This document shows, in pieces, positions 7,714-16,206 of a stretch of DNA of 64,000 nt. The stretch's first letter is position 1; each line of letters starts with the position of its first letter. This DNA is from Streptomyces sp. I05A-00742 (GTDB taxonomy: Bacteria; Actinomycetota; Actinomycetes; Streptomycetales; Streptomycetaceae). The position numbers and the translations under genes are program-made. The notes beneath the pieces were generated by a model that was not told the DNA's origin, searched no databases, and saw only the letters and a list, made by a program, of their open reading frames with translations. The stretch is from the NCBI RefSeq assembly GCF_013055795.1, contig NZ_JABETO010000007.1:170106-234105 (forward strand), read 5' to 3'.

Positions 7714-9090
7714 TTGAGTACGGGACCCGGAGCAGACTCCGCACCCGCACCGAACCGCCACGACGACGCACGCACCACCTCCCTGCCGCGTAAGGGAGGC
7801 ATGTTCAGCTCACTCAGGATCCGCAACTACCGGCTCTTCGCCGCCGGTCAGGTCGTCTCCAACACGGGCACCTGGATGCAGCGAATAGCGCAGGACTGGC
7901 TGGTCCTCGGCCTCACGGGCTCCTCCACCGCGGTGGGCATCACCACCGCCCTGCAGTTCCTGCCGATGCTGCTCCTCGGGCTGTACGGCGGCGTCATCGC
8001 CGACCGGTGCCCCAAGCGCCTCCTGCTCCTCGTCACCCAGACGGCGAGCGGCCTGACGGGCCTCGCGCTCGCGGTCCTCACCCTCTCCGGCAACGTCCAG
8101 GTCTGGCACGTCTACCTCATCGCACTGGCCCTGGGGCTCGTCACGGTCGTCGACAACCCCGCCCGGCAGGCGTTCGTCCACGAGATGGTCGGCCCCGCCG
8201 ACCTGGGCAACGCCGTCAGCCTCAACTCGGCCAACTTCCAGTCCGCGCGGCTCGTCGGCCCCGCCGTCGCCGGTGTCCTGATCACCGCCGTCGGCAGCGG
8301 CGCCGCGTTCCTCTTCAACGGGCTGTCCTATCTGGCCCCCATCGCCGGTCTGCTGATGATGCGCACCGGTGAGCTGCACAAGGCCGAGACCGCCCCGCGC
8401 GGCAAGGGCCAGCTCAGGGAAGGGCTGCGGCACGTCCGCGAACAGCCCGACCTGCTCTGGCCGATCATCCTCATCGGCTTCGTCGGCACCTTCGGCTACA
8501 ACTTCCCCATCTGGCTCACGGCGTTCGTCGACGACGTCCACCACGCCGGGGCCGGTACCTACGGCCTGCTCAACACCCTGATGGCGGCGGGCTCCCTGGT
8601 CGGGGCCCTGCACTCGGCGCGGCGCGGCAGTTCGCGGCGGCGCGTGATGCTCGGCGCGGCCCTCGTCTTCGGGCTCCTGGAGATCGCCGCCGCCGTGTCG
8701 CCCACGTTCTGGATGTTCGCCGCGCTCCTGGTGCCGATCGGGATGTTCGGCCTGACGATCAACGTGACCGCCAACTCCAGCGTGCAGCTGGCGGTGGCAC
8801 CGGCCATGCGCGGCCGGGTGCTCAGTCTCTACATGATGGTCTTCATGGGCGGCACCCCGCTCGGCGCGCCGCTCGTCGGCTGGATCACCGACACCTACGG
8901 GGCCCGCGTGGGCTTCGCCGCCGGCGGCCTGGTCTCGGTCCTCGCGGCGGCCGGCATCGGCCTGGTCCTGGCCCGCGCGGCCGGGCTGCGGCTCCGGGTC
9001 GGCCTGCGGCGGGGCCGTCCGCACCTGGCGTTCGTCCCGCGGGCGGCGTCGGCGGAGCGGGCGGAGGCCGCGATGGCGACGACGGGCTGA
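7714..9090 (+). CDS. MFS efflux transporter (MFS_3/EntS-like)
   Basis: A 458-residue major facilitator starting at TTG 7714, with AAAGGAGG upstream. The opening FSSLRIRNYRLFAAGQVVSN and NTGTWMQRIAQDWLVLGLTG are typical of the MFS_3/EntS group; about twelve membrane segments follow. The loop ADRCPKRLLLL after helix 2 matches the family. It is co-transcribed with the MarR gene, so it probably exports a small molecule sensed by that regulator. Substrate unknown. A double hairpin follows the stop. Confidence 0.92.
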   Translation: MSTGPGADSAPAPNRHDDARTTSLPRKGGMFSSLRIRNYRLFAAGQVVSNTGTWMQRIAQDWLVLGLTGSSTAVGITTALQFLPMLLLGLYGGVIADRCPKRLLLLVTQTASGLTGLALAVLTLSGNVQVWHVYLIALALGLVTVVDNPARQAFVHEMVGPADLGNAVSLNSANFQSARLVGPAVAGVLITAVGSGAAFLFNGLSYLAPIAGLLMMRTGELHKAETAPRGKGQLREGLRHVREQPDLLWPIILIGFVGTFGYNFPIWLTAFVDDVHHAGAGTYGLLNTLMAAGSLVGALHSARRGSSRRRVMLGAALVFGLLEIAAAVSPTFWMFAALLVPIGMFGLTINVTANSSVQLAVAPAMRGRVLSLYMMVFMGGTPLGAPLVGWITDTYGARVGFAAGGLVSVLAAAGIGLVLARAAGLRLRVGLRRGRPHLAFVPRAASAERAEAAMATTG

Positions 9091-9111
9091 CCGCCGCGGC
9101 GGTCGTGGTCA

Positions 9112-9171
9112 CGCGACGGGCGGCTTCCCTGCGCCCGTCGCGGTCCCGCCGCGGTCCCTCCGGCGGGACCG
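9112..9171. terminator. Double hairpin between convergent genes
   Basis: First stem CGCGACGGGCG/CGCCCGTCGCG (9112-9122 and 9132-9142, loop 9). Second stem CGGTCCCGCC/GGCGGGACCG (9141-9150 and 9162-9171). They lie between the MFS stop (9090) and the convergent GNAT stop (9176). Confidence 0.8.
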
Positions 9172-9175
9172 TGCG

Positions 9176-9727
9176 TCAGACGGCGGTCCCGCCCCGGCCC
9201 ACCCGCTGCTCCAGCAGCTGCCCGGGCCACTCGCCCACCGTGAACGTCTCGGTGGGGACGAAGCCCTGGCCGCGGTAGTACGCGACCAACTGCCCGTCGT
9301 CGCCCGCGTAGCAGTCCACCCGCAGCAGGTCGACGCCCCGCCGCCGGGTCTCCGCCACCGCGTGCTCCAGGAGCGCGGAGCCTATGCCCCGGCCCTTGTG
9401 GCGCCGGTCGGTGACGAGCAGCTGGATGTACATCTCCGGTTCGTCGACCGGGTCGATGTACGGAGTGGGCTCCGTGGCCAGCGTCAGCGTGCCCACGGGG
9501 ACCCCGTCGACCTCGGCGAGCCACGGCGTGCCCGTCTCCAGGATGTCCCTGACCTTCTTCACCGTCGACGGCCGGGACGACCACGGCTCGGAGCCCCACT
9601 GTCCCGTGCGCCCCTGGGACGTCAGCCACTCGACGGCGCCGTCGAGCATCGCGAGGATCGCGGGGAGGTCGTCCACCCCGCCCTTCCTGATGACCGGACG
9701 GCCGGTCGCCTGTGTTTTGTTCTCCAT
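9176..9727 (-). CDS. GNAT family N-acetyltransferase
   Basis: A 183-residue GNAT protein. The acetyl-CoA loop is VTDRRHKGRGIGSALLEHAV, preceded by strand 4 MYIQLLV and followed by LLRVDCYAGDDGQLVAYY and the closing YRGQGFVPTETF. The N-terminal part (IRKGGVDDLPAILAML) is also family-like. The substrate is not evident. Its start lies 18 bp from the divergent ThpR gene, so a shared promoter region is extremely compact and both may be leaderless or nearly so. Confidence 0.9.
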   Translation of the reverse strand: MENKTQATGRPVIRKGGVDDLPAILAMLDGAVEWLTSQGRTGQWGSEPWSSRPSTVKKVRDILETGTPWLAEVDGVPVGTLTLATEPTPYIDPVDEPEMYIQLLVTDRRHKGRGIGSALLEHAVAETRRRGVDLLRVDCYAGDDGQLVAYYRGQGFVPTETFTVGEWPGQLLEQRVGRGGTAV

Positions 9728-9745
9728 CCCGGCACACTAAGCGCC

Positions 9746-10309
9746 ATGCGTCTCTTTGTCGCCGTCGTTCCGCCGCAGGCAGCGCTCGACGAACTGGCCA
9801 CCGCCGCAGCCGGGTTGCACGGTTTGTCCGACAGCGGGCGGTTGCGCTGGTCCGCACCCGCGACCTGGCACTTCACGCTCGCCTTCCTCGGCGAGGTGGA
9901 CGAGTCGCTGCTGCCGGAGCTCATCGAACGCCTCGGCCGGGCCGCCCACCGCCACCCCGCGCACGAGCTGCGGCTCGCCGGGGGCGGCCGGTTCGGCGAC
10001 CGCGTGCTGTGGGCGGGGGCGGAGGGCGACCTCGCCACCCTGCGGGCCCTCGCCCGCTCCTCCGGCGCCGCCGCCCGGCGCGCCGGCGTGGCCGTGGACG
10101 AGTCCCACCCGTTCCACGCGCACCTCACGCTCGCCCGCGCCACCGGACGGATCGCCCTCCGGCCGTACGCGGACGCGCTCGCCGGCTTCGCGGGCTCCCC
10201 CTGGCGCGCCGAGACCCTGGAGCTCGTCCGCAGCCGGCTCCCGGGCTCGGGCGTGCCGGGGGAGCGCCCCCGGTACGAGACCGTGCGGTCCTGGCCCCTG
10301 GGGCGCTGA
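9746..10309 (+). CDS. thpR: RNA 2',3'-cyclic phosphodiesterase (ThpR/LigT)
   Basis: A 187-residue 2H phosphoesterase. The two catalytic HxT motifs are HFTLAFLG (about residues 41-48) and HLTLARATG (about 129-137). The opening MRLFVAVVPP is the usual family start. The enzyme opens 2',3'-cyclic phosphates of RNA; the physiological substrate in Streptomyces is unclear. The start at 9746 matches family length better than an in-frame start upstream inside the divergent gene. A 28-codon ORF follows 22 bp after the stop. Confidence 0.92.
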   Translation: MRLFVAVVPPQAALDELATAAAGLHGLSDSGRLRWSAPATWHFTLAFLGEVDESLLPELIERLGRAAHRHPAHELRLAGGGRFGDRVLWAGAEGDLATLRALARSSGAAARRAGVAVDESHPFHAHLTLARATGRIALRPYADALAGFAGSPWRAETLELVRSRLPGSGVPGERPRYETVRSWPLGR

Positions 10310-10331
10310 GGGGGCCGGTTAGGCTTCTGGG

Positions 10332-10418
10332 GTGGACCCGAAGACCAGGAACCGGATCATGACCGGTGCGCTCGCCCTGATGCTCGTCGTCGTCGCCGTG
10401 GTGGCGGCCGTGCGCTGA
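10332..10418 (+). CDS. 28-residue single-helix membrane peptide
   Basis: GTG at 10332 begins MDPKTRNRIMTGALALMLVV and continues as one hydrophobic helix (residues 11-27) ending in Arg. The basic N-terminus and single helix suggest an inner-membrane microprotein with the N-terminus in the cytosol. No Shine-Dalgarno is present, and a TAGGCT box lies about 10 bp upstream, consistent with a leaderless mRNA. Very similar short proteins occur in Streptomyces genomes to my recollection. Function unknown. Confidence 0.6.
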   Translation: MDPKTRNRIMTGALALMLVVVAVVAAVR

Positions 10419-10467
10419 GCCGTCCGCCCGGCGCCCCCCCCGCCTGGCTGCCGGGCGCAGCCGGGGA

Positions 10468-11445
10468 TCACCAGGCGAACGCCTCCGGCGCGGCCCCCGG
10501 CCCCGGGAAGATCTCGTCGAGCGAGGCCAACAGCTCCTCCGGAAGATCGAGTTCGACCGCCTTGAGCGCCGAGCCCAGCTGCTCGGCCGTGCGCGGCCCG
10601 ACGATCGGCCCGGTGATCCCCGGCTGCGCCAGCAGCCAGGCGAGGGCCACCTCGCCGGGGACCAGGCCGTGGGCGTCGACGACATCCTCGTACGCCTGGA
10701 TCCGGTCCCGCACCGCCGTGTTCGCCAGCGCCTCCGCCGAGCGGCCCGTCTCCGCCGCCCGCCGGATCGCGCCGCCCAGCAGCCCGCCGCCCAGCGGCGA
10801 CCAGGGGACGACCCCCAGCCCGTACGCCCGCGCCGCCGGGATGACCTCCATCTCGGCCCGCCGCTCCACCAGGTTGTACAGACACTGCTCGCTGACCAGC
10901 CCGTACGTGCCGAGCCGCCGCGCGGTCTCGTTGGCCTGTGCGAGGTGCCAGCCGGCGAGGTTGGACGAGCCCACGTAGAGGATCTTGCCCTGCTGGACGA
11001 GGACGTCCATCGCCTGCCAGATCTCCTCCCACGGCGTCTCCCGGTCGACGTGGTGGAACTGGTAGACGTCGATGTGGTCCGTCCCGAGCCGCCGGAGGCT
11101 GCCCTCCACCGACCGCCGGATGTTCAGCGCCGACAGCCGCGAGCGGTTGGGCCACTCGCCCTCCGACCCCGGCTCCATCGCCCCGAACACCTTGGTCGCG
11201 AGCACCACCTTGTCCCGCCGGCCCCCGCCCTTGGCGAACCAGCTCCCGATGATCGTCTCGGTCCGGCCGCGGTCCTCGCCGAAGCCGTAGACATTCGCGG
11301 TGTCGAAGAAGTTGACGCCCGCGGTGAGCGCGGCGTCCATGATCGAGTGGCTGTCGGCCTCGTCGGTGTGCGGTCCGAAGTTCATCGTCCCGAGAACGAT
11401 CCGGCTGACCTTGAGTCCCGTGCGCCCGAGCTGCGTGTACTCCAT
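10468..11445 (-). CDS. Aldo/keto reductase
   Basis: A 325-residue AKR, start MEYTQLGRTGLKVSRIVLGT. The catalytic tetrad can be placed: D and Y in FFDTANVYGFGE, K in VVLATKVFG and H in IDVYQFHHVD. The NADPH-binding end includes GPRTAEQLGSAL. It belongs to the AKR11/12-like group of single-domain oxidoreductases acting on small aldehydes or ketones; the substrate is unknown. The ATG at 11445 is chosen because twelve upstream in-frame codons (MIRARRRALAGR) are atypical. Confidence 0.9.
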   Translation of the reverse strand: MEYTQLGRTGLKVSRIVLGTMNFGPHTDEADSHSIMDAALTAGVNFFDTANVYGFGEDRGRTETIIGSWFAKGGGRRDKVVLATKVFGAMEPGSEGEWPNRSRLSALNIRRSVEGSLRRLGTDHIDVYQFHHVDRETPWEEIWQAMDVLVQQGKILYVGSSNLAGWHLAQANETARRLGTYGLVSEQCLYNLVERRAEMEVIPAARAYGLGVVPWSPLGGGLLGGAIRRAAETGRSAEALANTAVRDRIQAYEDVVDAHGLVPGEVALAWLLAQPGITGPIVGPRTAEQLGSALKAVELDLPEELLASLDEIFPGPGAAPEAFAW

Positions 11446-11527
11446 GCGTCCAGCCAACGCCCTGCGGCGGGCCCGAATCAAGGGTGACTCTTTCGAGGGC
11501 GCGGCGCCCCGGGCCGCCGACGCGCCG

Positions 11528-12169
11528 CTACTCCCGGACCCGCGCGTCCCAGCGCCACTCGGTGACCCGTTCCCGTCCCGGCAGGTCGCCCCGGCCCGTG
11601 ACCCAGAGCAGCGTGGCCCAGGGGTCGGCGCCGTCCGGCGCGTCCGGGAACAGCCGGGCGAGGGCGCGGGAGCACGGGCCGGCGGGCGGGTGCCAGGGGA
11701 GGCCGAGGCCGGTGGCCAGGTCGTAGGTGTGGAGGAGGGTCTCGACGGTGCCCATGGCCGCGAAGCCCGCCGGGTCGGACAGCCCGAAGCAGTGGTGCGC
11801 GCGGACGTCCGGCGAGGCCGTCCGGACCATGGCGGTCAGCAGCGCGCCGCACGCCTCCAGCACCTGGAGGAGGCCGTCGGGCCCGGCGGAGCGGTCCGCG
11901 TGGACGGCGTTCCGGGGCCCGCCGGGACGGCGGCTCTCCCAGACGAACGGGACCTCGCCGGCCGTCGGGGGCCGCCGGGGGCCCAGCTGGACAGCGTAGG
12001 CGAAGAGATCGTCGGCCAAGTGCTCGACGGTCTCCCAGCACGTCCACTCCAGGCCGCCCGCCGGGCGGTCCCAGGCGGCCGGGTCGGCCGGGCGGAGGGC
12101 CGCCAGGGCGAGCCGGACGGCGAGGTCGAGGTCGTCCGCGGCGACGGGGGAGGTGAGGGGGGTGGGCAT
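11528..12169 (-). CDS. Mycothiol-dependent maleylpyruvate isomerase-like (DinB superfamily) protein
   Basis: A 213-residue helical protein. LEWTCWETVEHLADDLFAYA and GTVETLLHTYDLATGLGL carry the three spaced histidines (WETVEHL, GTVETLLHTYD) expected of the metal site in the DinB/MDMPI fold. This fold includes mycothiol- and bacillithiol-dependent transferases. Substrate unknown. It is a single gene, divergent from a hairpin-rich intergenic stretch. Confidence 0.75.
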   Translation of the reverse strand: MPTPLTSPVAADDLDLAVRLALAALRPADPAAWDRPAGGLEWTCWETVEHLADDLFAYAVQLGPRRPPTAGEVPFVWESRRPGGPRNAVHADRSAGPDGLLQVLEACGALLTAMVRTASPDVRAHHCFGLSDPAGFAAMGTVETLLHTYDLATGLGLPWHPPAGPCSRALARLFPDAPDGADPWATLLWVTGRGDLPGRERVTEWRWDARVRE

Positions 12170-12644
12170 GGCGGGACCGTACCGTCATGGGCGGGGTGCC
12201 GGACAGGGACTTTTGCGCGCGGACCGGGCGGCGGGTGCCGCGGACCGGGTGGGCGGATGCCGGAGCGGCGCCGCGAAGTGGAAGGGTTGCCGCCGCCAAG
12301 TGGAAGGGCGCCGTCCCGCCCCCACGCGGGACGGTGCCCTTCCGACCGTCCAGGTGTGCCCCCCAGCATCCCCGTCGCCCCCCAATGGTCGACGAGGCAC
12401 CTGGACTCGCGCCGCGTGGCCGCGGCGCGCGGGCCGATGTGGAGGCGGCCCGCTCCGGGAGTGTGGAACAGGGGCGTCCGCACTTGCAAAGCTCTTCGGT
12501 CCTGGCCGAATACGGGTGGCGGAGCGCCCTTACCATAGGCAAGAGAGCGGGCTTCTTTGTCTGGTATGTACTGTTGCACTCCGCTATGGGGCCCGCCCCG
12601 TCCCCGCGTTTTCCGCGCCCAGACCGGTGGGAGGTCGGCCATCC
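12170..12644. other. Non-coding stretch before the DUF5937 regulator
   Basis: No convincing gene. It holds two direct copies of AAGTGGAAGGG (about 12276 and 12299), a long hairpin (12302-12343) and, in its last 130 bp, a less GC-rich stretch likely to contain the promoter of the regulator at 12645. The reading frame open across this region has poor codon bias. Confidence 0.5.
12302..12343. terminator. Long GC hairpin
   Basis: GGAAGGGCGCCGTCCCGC (12302-12319) and GCGGGACGGTGCCCTTCC (12326-12343) pair over 18 positions with one G-T, loop of six. It lies over 130 bp upstream of the divergent DinB gene start and 300 bp before the next gene, so it may be a terminator-like or attenuator-like element, or part of a repeat family. 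Confidence 0.6.
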
Positions 12645-13655
12645 ATGACACTGCGCGTGCACTTCGACGCCGAGGACCTCGCCCGGGTGCGCATCACGCC
12701 CGTGCCCGATCCGCTCGCCGAGGCGACCTTCAGCCTGCCGCTGCTCCAGAGCCCCGGGCTGGGCGCGCCCGCCCTCGACGGCTGGCGGCAGCGGTCGCTG
12801 CGGCGGCTGAGCCCGGCCGTCCGCCCGCTGCTGGAGCTGGCGCCCGCGGGACTGGACGAGTACGTCCCCGAGGCGTTCATCCGGGTGCGGGGCTCGGCGT
12901 CGCTGGAGGACAGCCTGCGGTCCACGTGGAGCATGCCGCGCCGGATCTGGACGGCGGACCTGTCGGTCACCGAGGAGTGGCGGCCCACGGTGCCCCGGTG
13001 GATAGGCGACCTGCACACCGGTGACCGCGAGGCCGCCCTGCTCGTGGACCGCGGGTTCCGGGCCTACTACGACGCCGCGATAGCGCCCTACTGGCCCCAG
13101 CTCGCCGCCTCCGCCCACGCCGACCGGACCCACCGCGCCCGCGTCCTCGCCGACCACGGCGTCGAGGGGCTGCTCGCCGGCCTCCACCCCAGCCTGCGCT
13201 GGGAGTCCCCGGTCCTGCACGCGCCCTGCACCATGGACGTCGACCTGCACCTCGGCGGCCGCGGGGTGCTGCTCACCCCCACGTTCTTCCTCACGGCCCC
13301 GGTCATGCGCCTCGACAGCGCCGACCCGGACGCCCCCCTCGAAGTGCGCTACCCGGTCGCCCGCGACCCGGGCGCCTACCGGTCCGTACTGGTTCCCGCC
13401 GGCACCCGCCCCGGCGAACTCGCCCACCTGGAGGCCCTGATGGGCCGCACCCGGGCCCGCGTGCTCGCCGCCGCCGCGACCGGCGGCAGCACCGCACAGC
13501 TCGCGCGCGGCGCGGGCGTCTCCCCGGCGTCGGCGAGCGAGCACGCCACCGTGCTGCGGACGGCGGGCCTGATCACGACCCGGCGCGCCGGCTCGGCGGT
13601 GCACCACGAACTGACGCCGCTGGGGCGGGCGCTGCTGGAGAACGGGCCCGCCTGA
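12645..13655 (+). CDS. DUF5937/ArsR-type winged-helix regulator
   Basis: A 336-residue protein. The first 250 residues form a conserved actinobacterial domain (LRVHFDAEDLARVRI, PLLELAPAG, HPSLRWESPVL, RGVLLTPTFF) matching what I know as DUF5937. The C-terminal 85 residues are an ArsR-like winged helix: MGRTRARVLAAAATGGSTAQ, ARGAGVSPASASEHATVLRT, AGLITTRRAGSAVHHELT. No metal-binding cysteine pair is visible, so ligand sensing is probably by the N-terminal domain. GGGAGG precedes the ATG at 12645. The target is probably its own promoter. Confidence 0.82.
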   Translation: MTLRVHFDAEDLARVRITPVPDPLAEATFSLPLLQSPGLGAPALDGWRQRSLRRLSPAVRPLLELAPAGLDEYVPEAFIRVRGSASLEDSLRSTWSMPRRIWTADLSVTEEWRPTVPRWIGDLHTGDREAALLVDRGFRAYYDAAIAPYWPQLAASAHADRTHRARVLADHGVEGLLAGLHPSLRWESPVLHAPCTMDVDLHLGGRGVLLTPTFFLTAPVMRLDSADPDAPLEVRYPVARDPGAYRSVLVPAGTRPGELAHLEALMGRTRARVLAAAATGGSTAQLARGAGVSPASASEHATVLRTAGLITTRRAGSAVHHELTPLGRALLENGPA

Positions 13656-13683
13656 GGGCGATCGCCGGATACCGGCCGCGCGG

Positions 13684-13986
13684 TCAGTTCCGCCGCTCCA
13701 CGATCACCAGCGTGCCGCGGCTGCCCGGCCGCACCGCGTGCGGCGTCCGCGCCGGGACCTCGTACAGCTCGCCGGGGCCGACGGTCACCGGGTGCCCGTC
13801 GACGGTCAGCAGGAGCCGGCCGTCGAGGACGAGCAGCGCCTCGGGGTCGTCGTGCCGCTCCTCCGGGACGGGCCGCCCGTCCATCCGCAGCACCTTGACG
13901 CGGGCCGTTTCTGTCTGACTGACCGTCAAGCTACTCCAGGCGAGGGGTAGTTGGGCGGCTGTCGCGGTCAGGTCGGTCGGGTGCAC
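13684..13986 (-). CDS. Small cupin-domain protein
   Basis: A 100-residue single-domain cupin. DDPEALLVLDGRLLLTVDG and the second motif GELYEVPARTPHAVRPG give the two beta-barrel halves; most of the usual histidine/glutamate metal ligands (H in RHDD, E in PEAL, H in TPHAV) are present. GTG 13986 is chosen because AGAGGAG lies nine bases upstream; a TTG at 14019 is an alternative. Role unknown, possibly storage or sensing of a small molecule. Confidence 0.78.
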   Translation of the reverse strand: MHPTDLTATAAQLPLAWSSLTVSQTETARVKVLRMDGRPVPEERHDDPEALLVLDGRLLLTVDGHPVTVGPGELYEVPARTPHAVRPGSRGTLVIVERRN

Positions 13987-14130
13987 GGCGCACGTCTCCT
14001 CTGGGAACGAGGGGTTCAAGGGACGCTCCGGAGCCTAGGTGCTCCGGGCCGCCCGCCGGTTGACCGTTCGGCAAAGGATGACGGGCGGTCCGTCGTCCGG
14101 CGGTCCGTCGTCCGGCGGGGCGGTCCGGTG

Positions 14131-14218
14131 AGGAGTGGCGTCCGTCCAGGCGTGGCGTCAGCTCAGGAGCGGTGCCCAGTGCAGGAGCGGCGCCCGGTTC
14201 AGGAGCGGCGTCCGCCGC
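14131..14218. repeat. Degenerate 17-18 bp tandem array at the end of the methyltransferase gene
   Basis: Five units run 14131-14147, 14148-14164, 14165-14182, 14183-14200 and 14201-14218, each a variant of AGGAGCGGCGTCCGCC. The last unit is the 3' coding end of the minus-strand methyltransferase, and the stop triplet (14199-14201) spans a unit boundary. Immediately before, GGTCCGTCGTCCGGC is duplicated. The array thus looks like outward copying of the gene end. Confidence 0.75.
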
Positions 14219-15020
14219 GCCCCGGCCGGGTTCCGACGACGACGTTCGCGTCCAGGTCGTCGCAGCTCACCAGGCGGGGGATCAGCCCGGCCCGGGCGAA
14301 GACCGCCATCGACCGCACGGCCTGGCGCTCGCTCGTCTCCACCAGCAGGCGGCCGCCGGGCGCCAGCCACCGTGCCGCCTCCGCGGCCACGCGGCGCTGC
14401 ACGTCCAGGCCGTCCGGGCCGCCGTCGAGCGTCACGCGCGGCTCGTGGTCGCGCGCCTCCGGGGGCAGCAGGGGGATCTCGCCGGTGGGCACGTACGGGG
14501 TGTTGGCCACCAGGACGTCCACCCGGCCCCGGAGGTCCGCCGGGAGCGGCGCGTAGAGGTCGCCCCCGTACACCCGCCCCGCCGCCCCGATGTTGCGCCG
14601 GGCGCACCGCACCGCGGCCGGTTCGACGTCGGCGGCGTGCAGTTCGGGGGAGTCCAGGGCCGCGGCCAGCGCCGTGCCCACCGCGCCCGAACCGCAGCAC
14701 AGGTCGACGACGACGGCGCGCGGCCGGGCCAGTGCGACGGCCTGCCGGACGAGGAATTCGGTGCGGCGGCGGGGGACGAAGACGCCGGGGTCCACGGCGA
14801 CGCGCAGTCCGCAGAACTCGGCCCAGCCGACGACGTGTTCCAGGGGGAGCCCGGCGACGCGCCGTTCCACCAGGGCGTCGAGCGCGGCGGGGGAGTCCGC
14901 CGCGGAGAGCAGCAACTCGGCTTCCTCCTCGGCGAAGACGCACCCGGCGGCGCGCAGCCTGGTGACGACGACGGAGGAGGAGGTGGGGAGGAGGAGAGAA
15001 GAGGAGGGGATAGCCGACAT
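14199..15020 (-). CDS. PrmC/HemK-like protein-glutamine methyltransferase
   Basis: A 273-residue class I methyltransferase. An N-terminal helical region precedes GLPLEHVVGWAEFCGLRVAV and VFVPRRRTEFLV, both typical of PrmC. SAM motif I is VVDLCCGSGAVGTALA and the catalytic loop is NTPYVP, where PrmC has NPPY; this substitution is also seen in a PrmC-like paralogue group. The usual prmC sits with prfA elsewhere, so this is more likely a paralogue with an unknown target. Preceded by a likely promoter at 15021-15190. Confidence 0.78.
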   Translation of the reverse strand: MSAIPSSSLLLPTSSSVVVTRLRAAGCVFAEEEAELLLSAADSPAALDALVERRVAGLPLEHVVGWAEFCGLRVAVDPGVFVPRRRTEFLVRQAVALARPRAVVVDLCCGSGAVGTALAAALDSPELHAADVEPAAVRCARRNIGAAGRVYGGDLYAPLPADLRGRVDVLVANTPYVPTGEIPLLPPEARDHEPRVTLDGGPDGLDVQRRVAAEAARWLAPGGRLLVETSERQAVRSMAVFARAGLIPRLVSCDDLDANVVVGTRPGRGGRRS

Positions 15021-15201
15021 GGGAGCCTTCCGGAAGTCCGTGGAGCGCTCCCGGGGATCGTCTACGCCGGTACGGCTGCGACGTTCCGAGGCGGGAGCAC
15101 CCGACCTGCCACTGCGGTAATGGGTCTCACCTCCTCGTTTCGTGCCCGGTCCGGGACAGCGTCACTGTACCTGACACACCGCCGGGCGGCCCGGCGGGTG
15201 C

Positions 15202-15537
15202 TCAGGGCAGCTCCGGCCGCACCAGCGCCCGCGCGAACGGCTCCCCGGTCCGCCGCGCGTACGTCATCCGCTCGCGGACCTCGGAGAGGGTGCGGGGGCG
15301 GTAGCCGGGCCCGTCGGAGCACCCCATCCGGAAGCGGACGCCCGCGTTCAGGAGGACGGAGAGGACGCGCCAGCCCGCCGTGTCCCCGCGGCGCGGCGGC
15401 TGGAACGCGGCACCGGCCTCGATCATCGGCCCGGCGCAGCGCGGACAGCGCCGCGCGGACTCCCCCGTCCCGAGCCGGGGTTGCTTGTACGAGGCCCGGC
15501 AGGGCAGGCAGACGTGCGAGGTCTTCGCGGGCGGCAT
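15202..15537 (-). CDS. Zinc-ribbon hypothetical protein
   Basis: A 111-residue protein with paired cysteines CLPC (residues 9-12) and CPRC (about 33-36), a zinc-ribbon arrangement. The rest (GAAFQPPRRGDTAGW, RVLSVLLNAGVRFRMGC, YRPRTLSEVRERMTYARR) matches a conserved Streptomyces family that I recall but that has no assigned function. ATG 15537 gives MPPAKTSHVCLPC; no clear Shine-Dalgarno, and further upstream codons lack bias. Confidence 0.7.
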   Translation of the reverse strand: MPPAKTSHVCLPCRASYKQPRLGTGESARRCPRCAGPMIEAGAAFQPPRRGDTAGWRVLSVLLNAGVRFRMGCSDGPGYRPRTLSEVRERMTYARRTGEPFARALVRPELP

Positions 15538-15596
15538 GGGGAGAGCGTAGGAGCGCTTCCGGCCTGTGCGCGACGCCATTTCCCCTCGGTGGTGCG

Positions 15597-16073
15597 TCAG
15601 CCCAGGGCGCTCCGCAGGGCCGCCACCGCCGTGCCCGCGCCGGCGTCGCCCTCCGCCGCCTCCTCCAGCGCGGCGGTGAGCGTGGCCTCGTACGTCGCCG
15701 TCGCCGCCGCGTGCCGTGCGCGGCCGGCGTCCTTGAGGACGGTGTAGACGCCGCGCTTGTCGTCCGCGCAGACGTCCCGGTACGTGAAGTCGGCCGCGTG
15801 CAGCCGGCCGACCAGGCGCGTCACCGAACTCTGGTTGAGCCCCAGCCGGTCGGCCAGCTCCTGCATGCGCAGCTCGTTCCTGGGGGCGGCGGCGAGGAAG
15901 CCCAGCGCCCGGTACTCGGAGAGGCCGAGGCCGTGGTGGCGCTGGAGCGCGGTGCTCAGGCGGTGCTCGACGTGGGCGTGGAGGGCGAGGAAGCGATGCC
16001 ACATCCGGGAGTCCGCGGAGGCCGGGGCGGTGATCGGGGCGGACGGCGAGGGTGGTGTGGACGGCGAGGGCAT
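15597..16073 (-). CDS. MarR-family regulator of the SMR efflux pair
   Basis: A 158-residue MarR protein. The DNA-binding part reads LGLSEYRALGFLAAAPRNEL, MQELADRLGLNQSSVTRLVG with wing ADDKRGVYTVL. It is divergent from two small multidrug resistance genes. Three copies of ACATGCA lie in the 134-bp space between them. Repression of the SMR genes by this protein, relieved by a cationic drug, is the natural inference. The start at 16073 is chosen for domain length; upstream codons run into the operator region. Confidence 0.88.
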   Translation of the reverse strand: MPSPSTPPSPSAPITAPASADSRMWHRFLALHAHVEHRLSTALQRHHGLGLSEYRALGFLAAAPRNELRMQELADRLGLNQSSVTRLVGRLHAADFTYRDVCADDKRGVYTVLKDAGRARHAAATATYEATLTAALEEAAEGDAGAGTAVAALRSALG

Positions 16074-16127
16074 CTCCGGCTCCAGGGGTCGGCGGGCGGC
16101 GAACGGCGTTGACACAAGGTTACTTGT

Positions 16128-16172
16128 ACATGCATGCTTTTTCTCGCACCCAAGAACATGCACATACATGCA
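16128..16172. promoter_or_regulatory. Triple ACATGCA sites in the marR-SMR divergent promoter
   Basis: ACATGCA occurs at 16128-16134, 16156-16162 and 16166-16172 in an AT-rich patch, close to a TTGACA box at 16109. The sites lie directly between the MarR and SMR starts. They are candidate MarR operators. Confidence 0.5.
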
Positions 16173-16206
16173 AATAAGCGCCGTACGCTCTGGAGGAGCC
16201 GGAACC

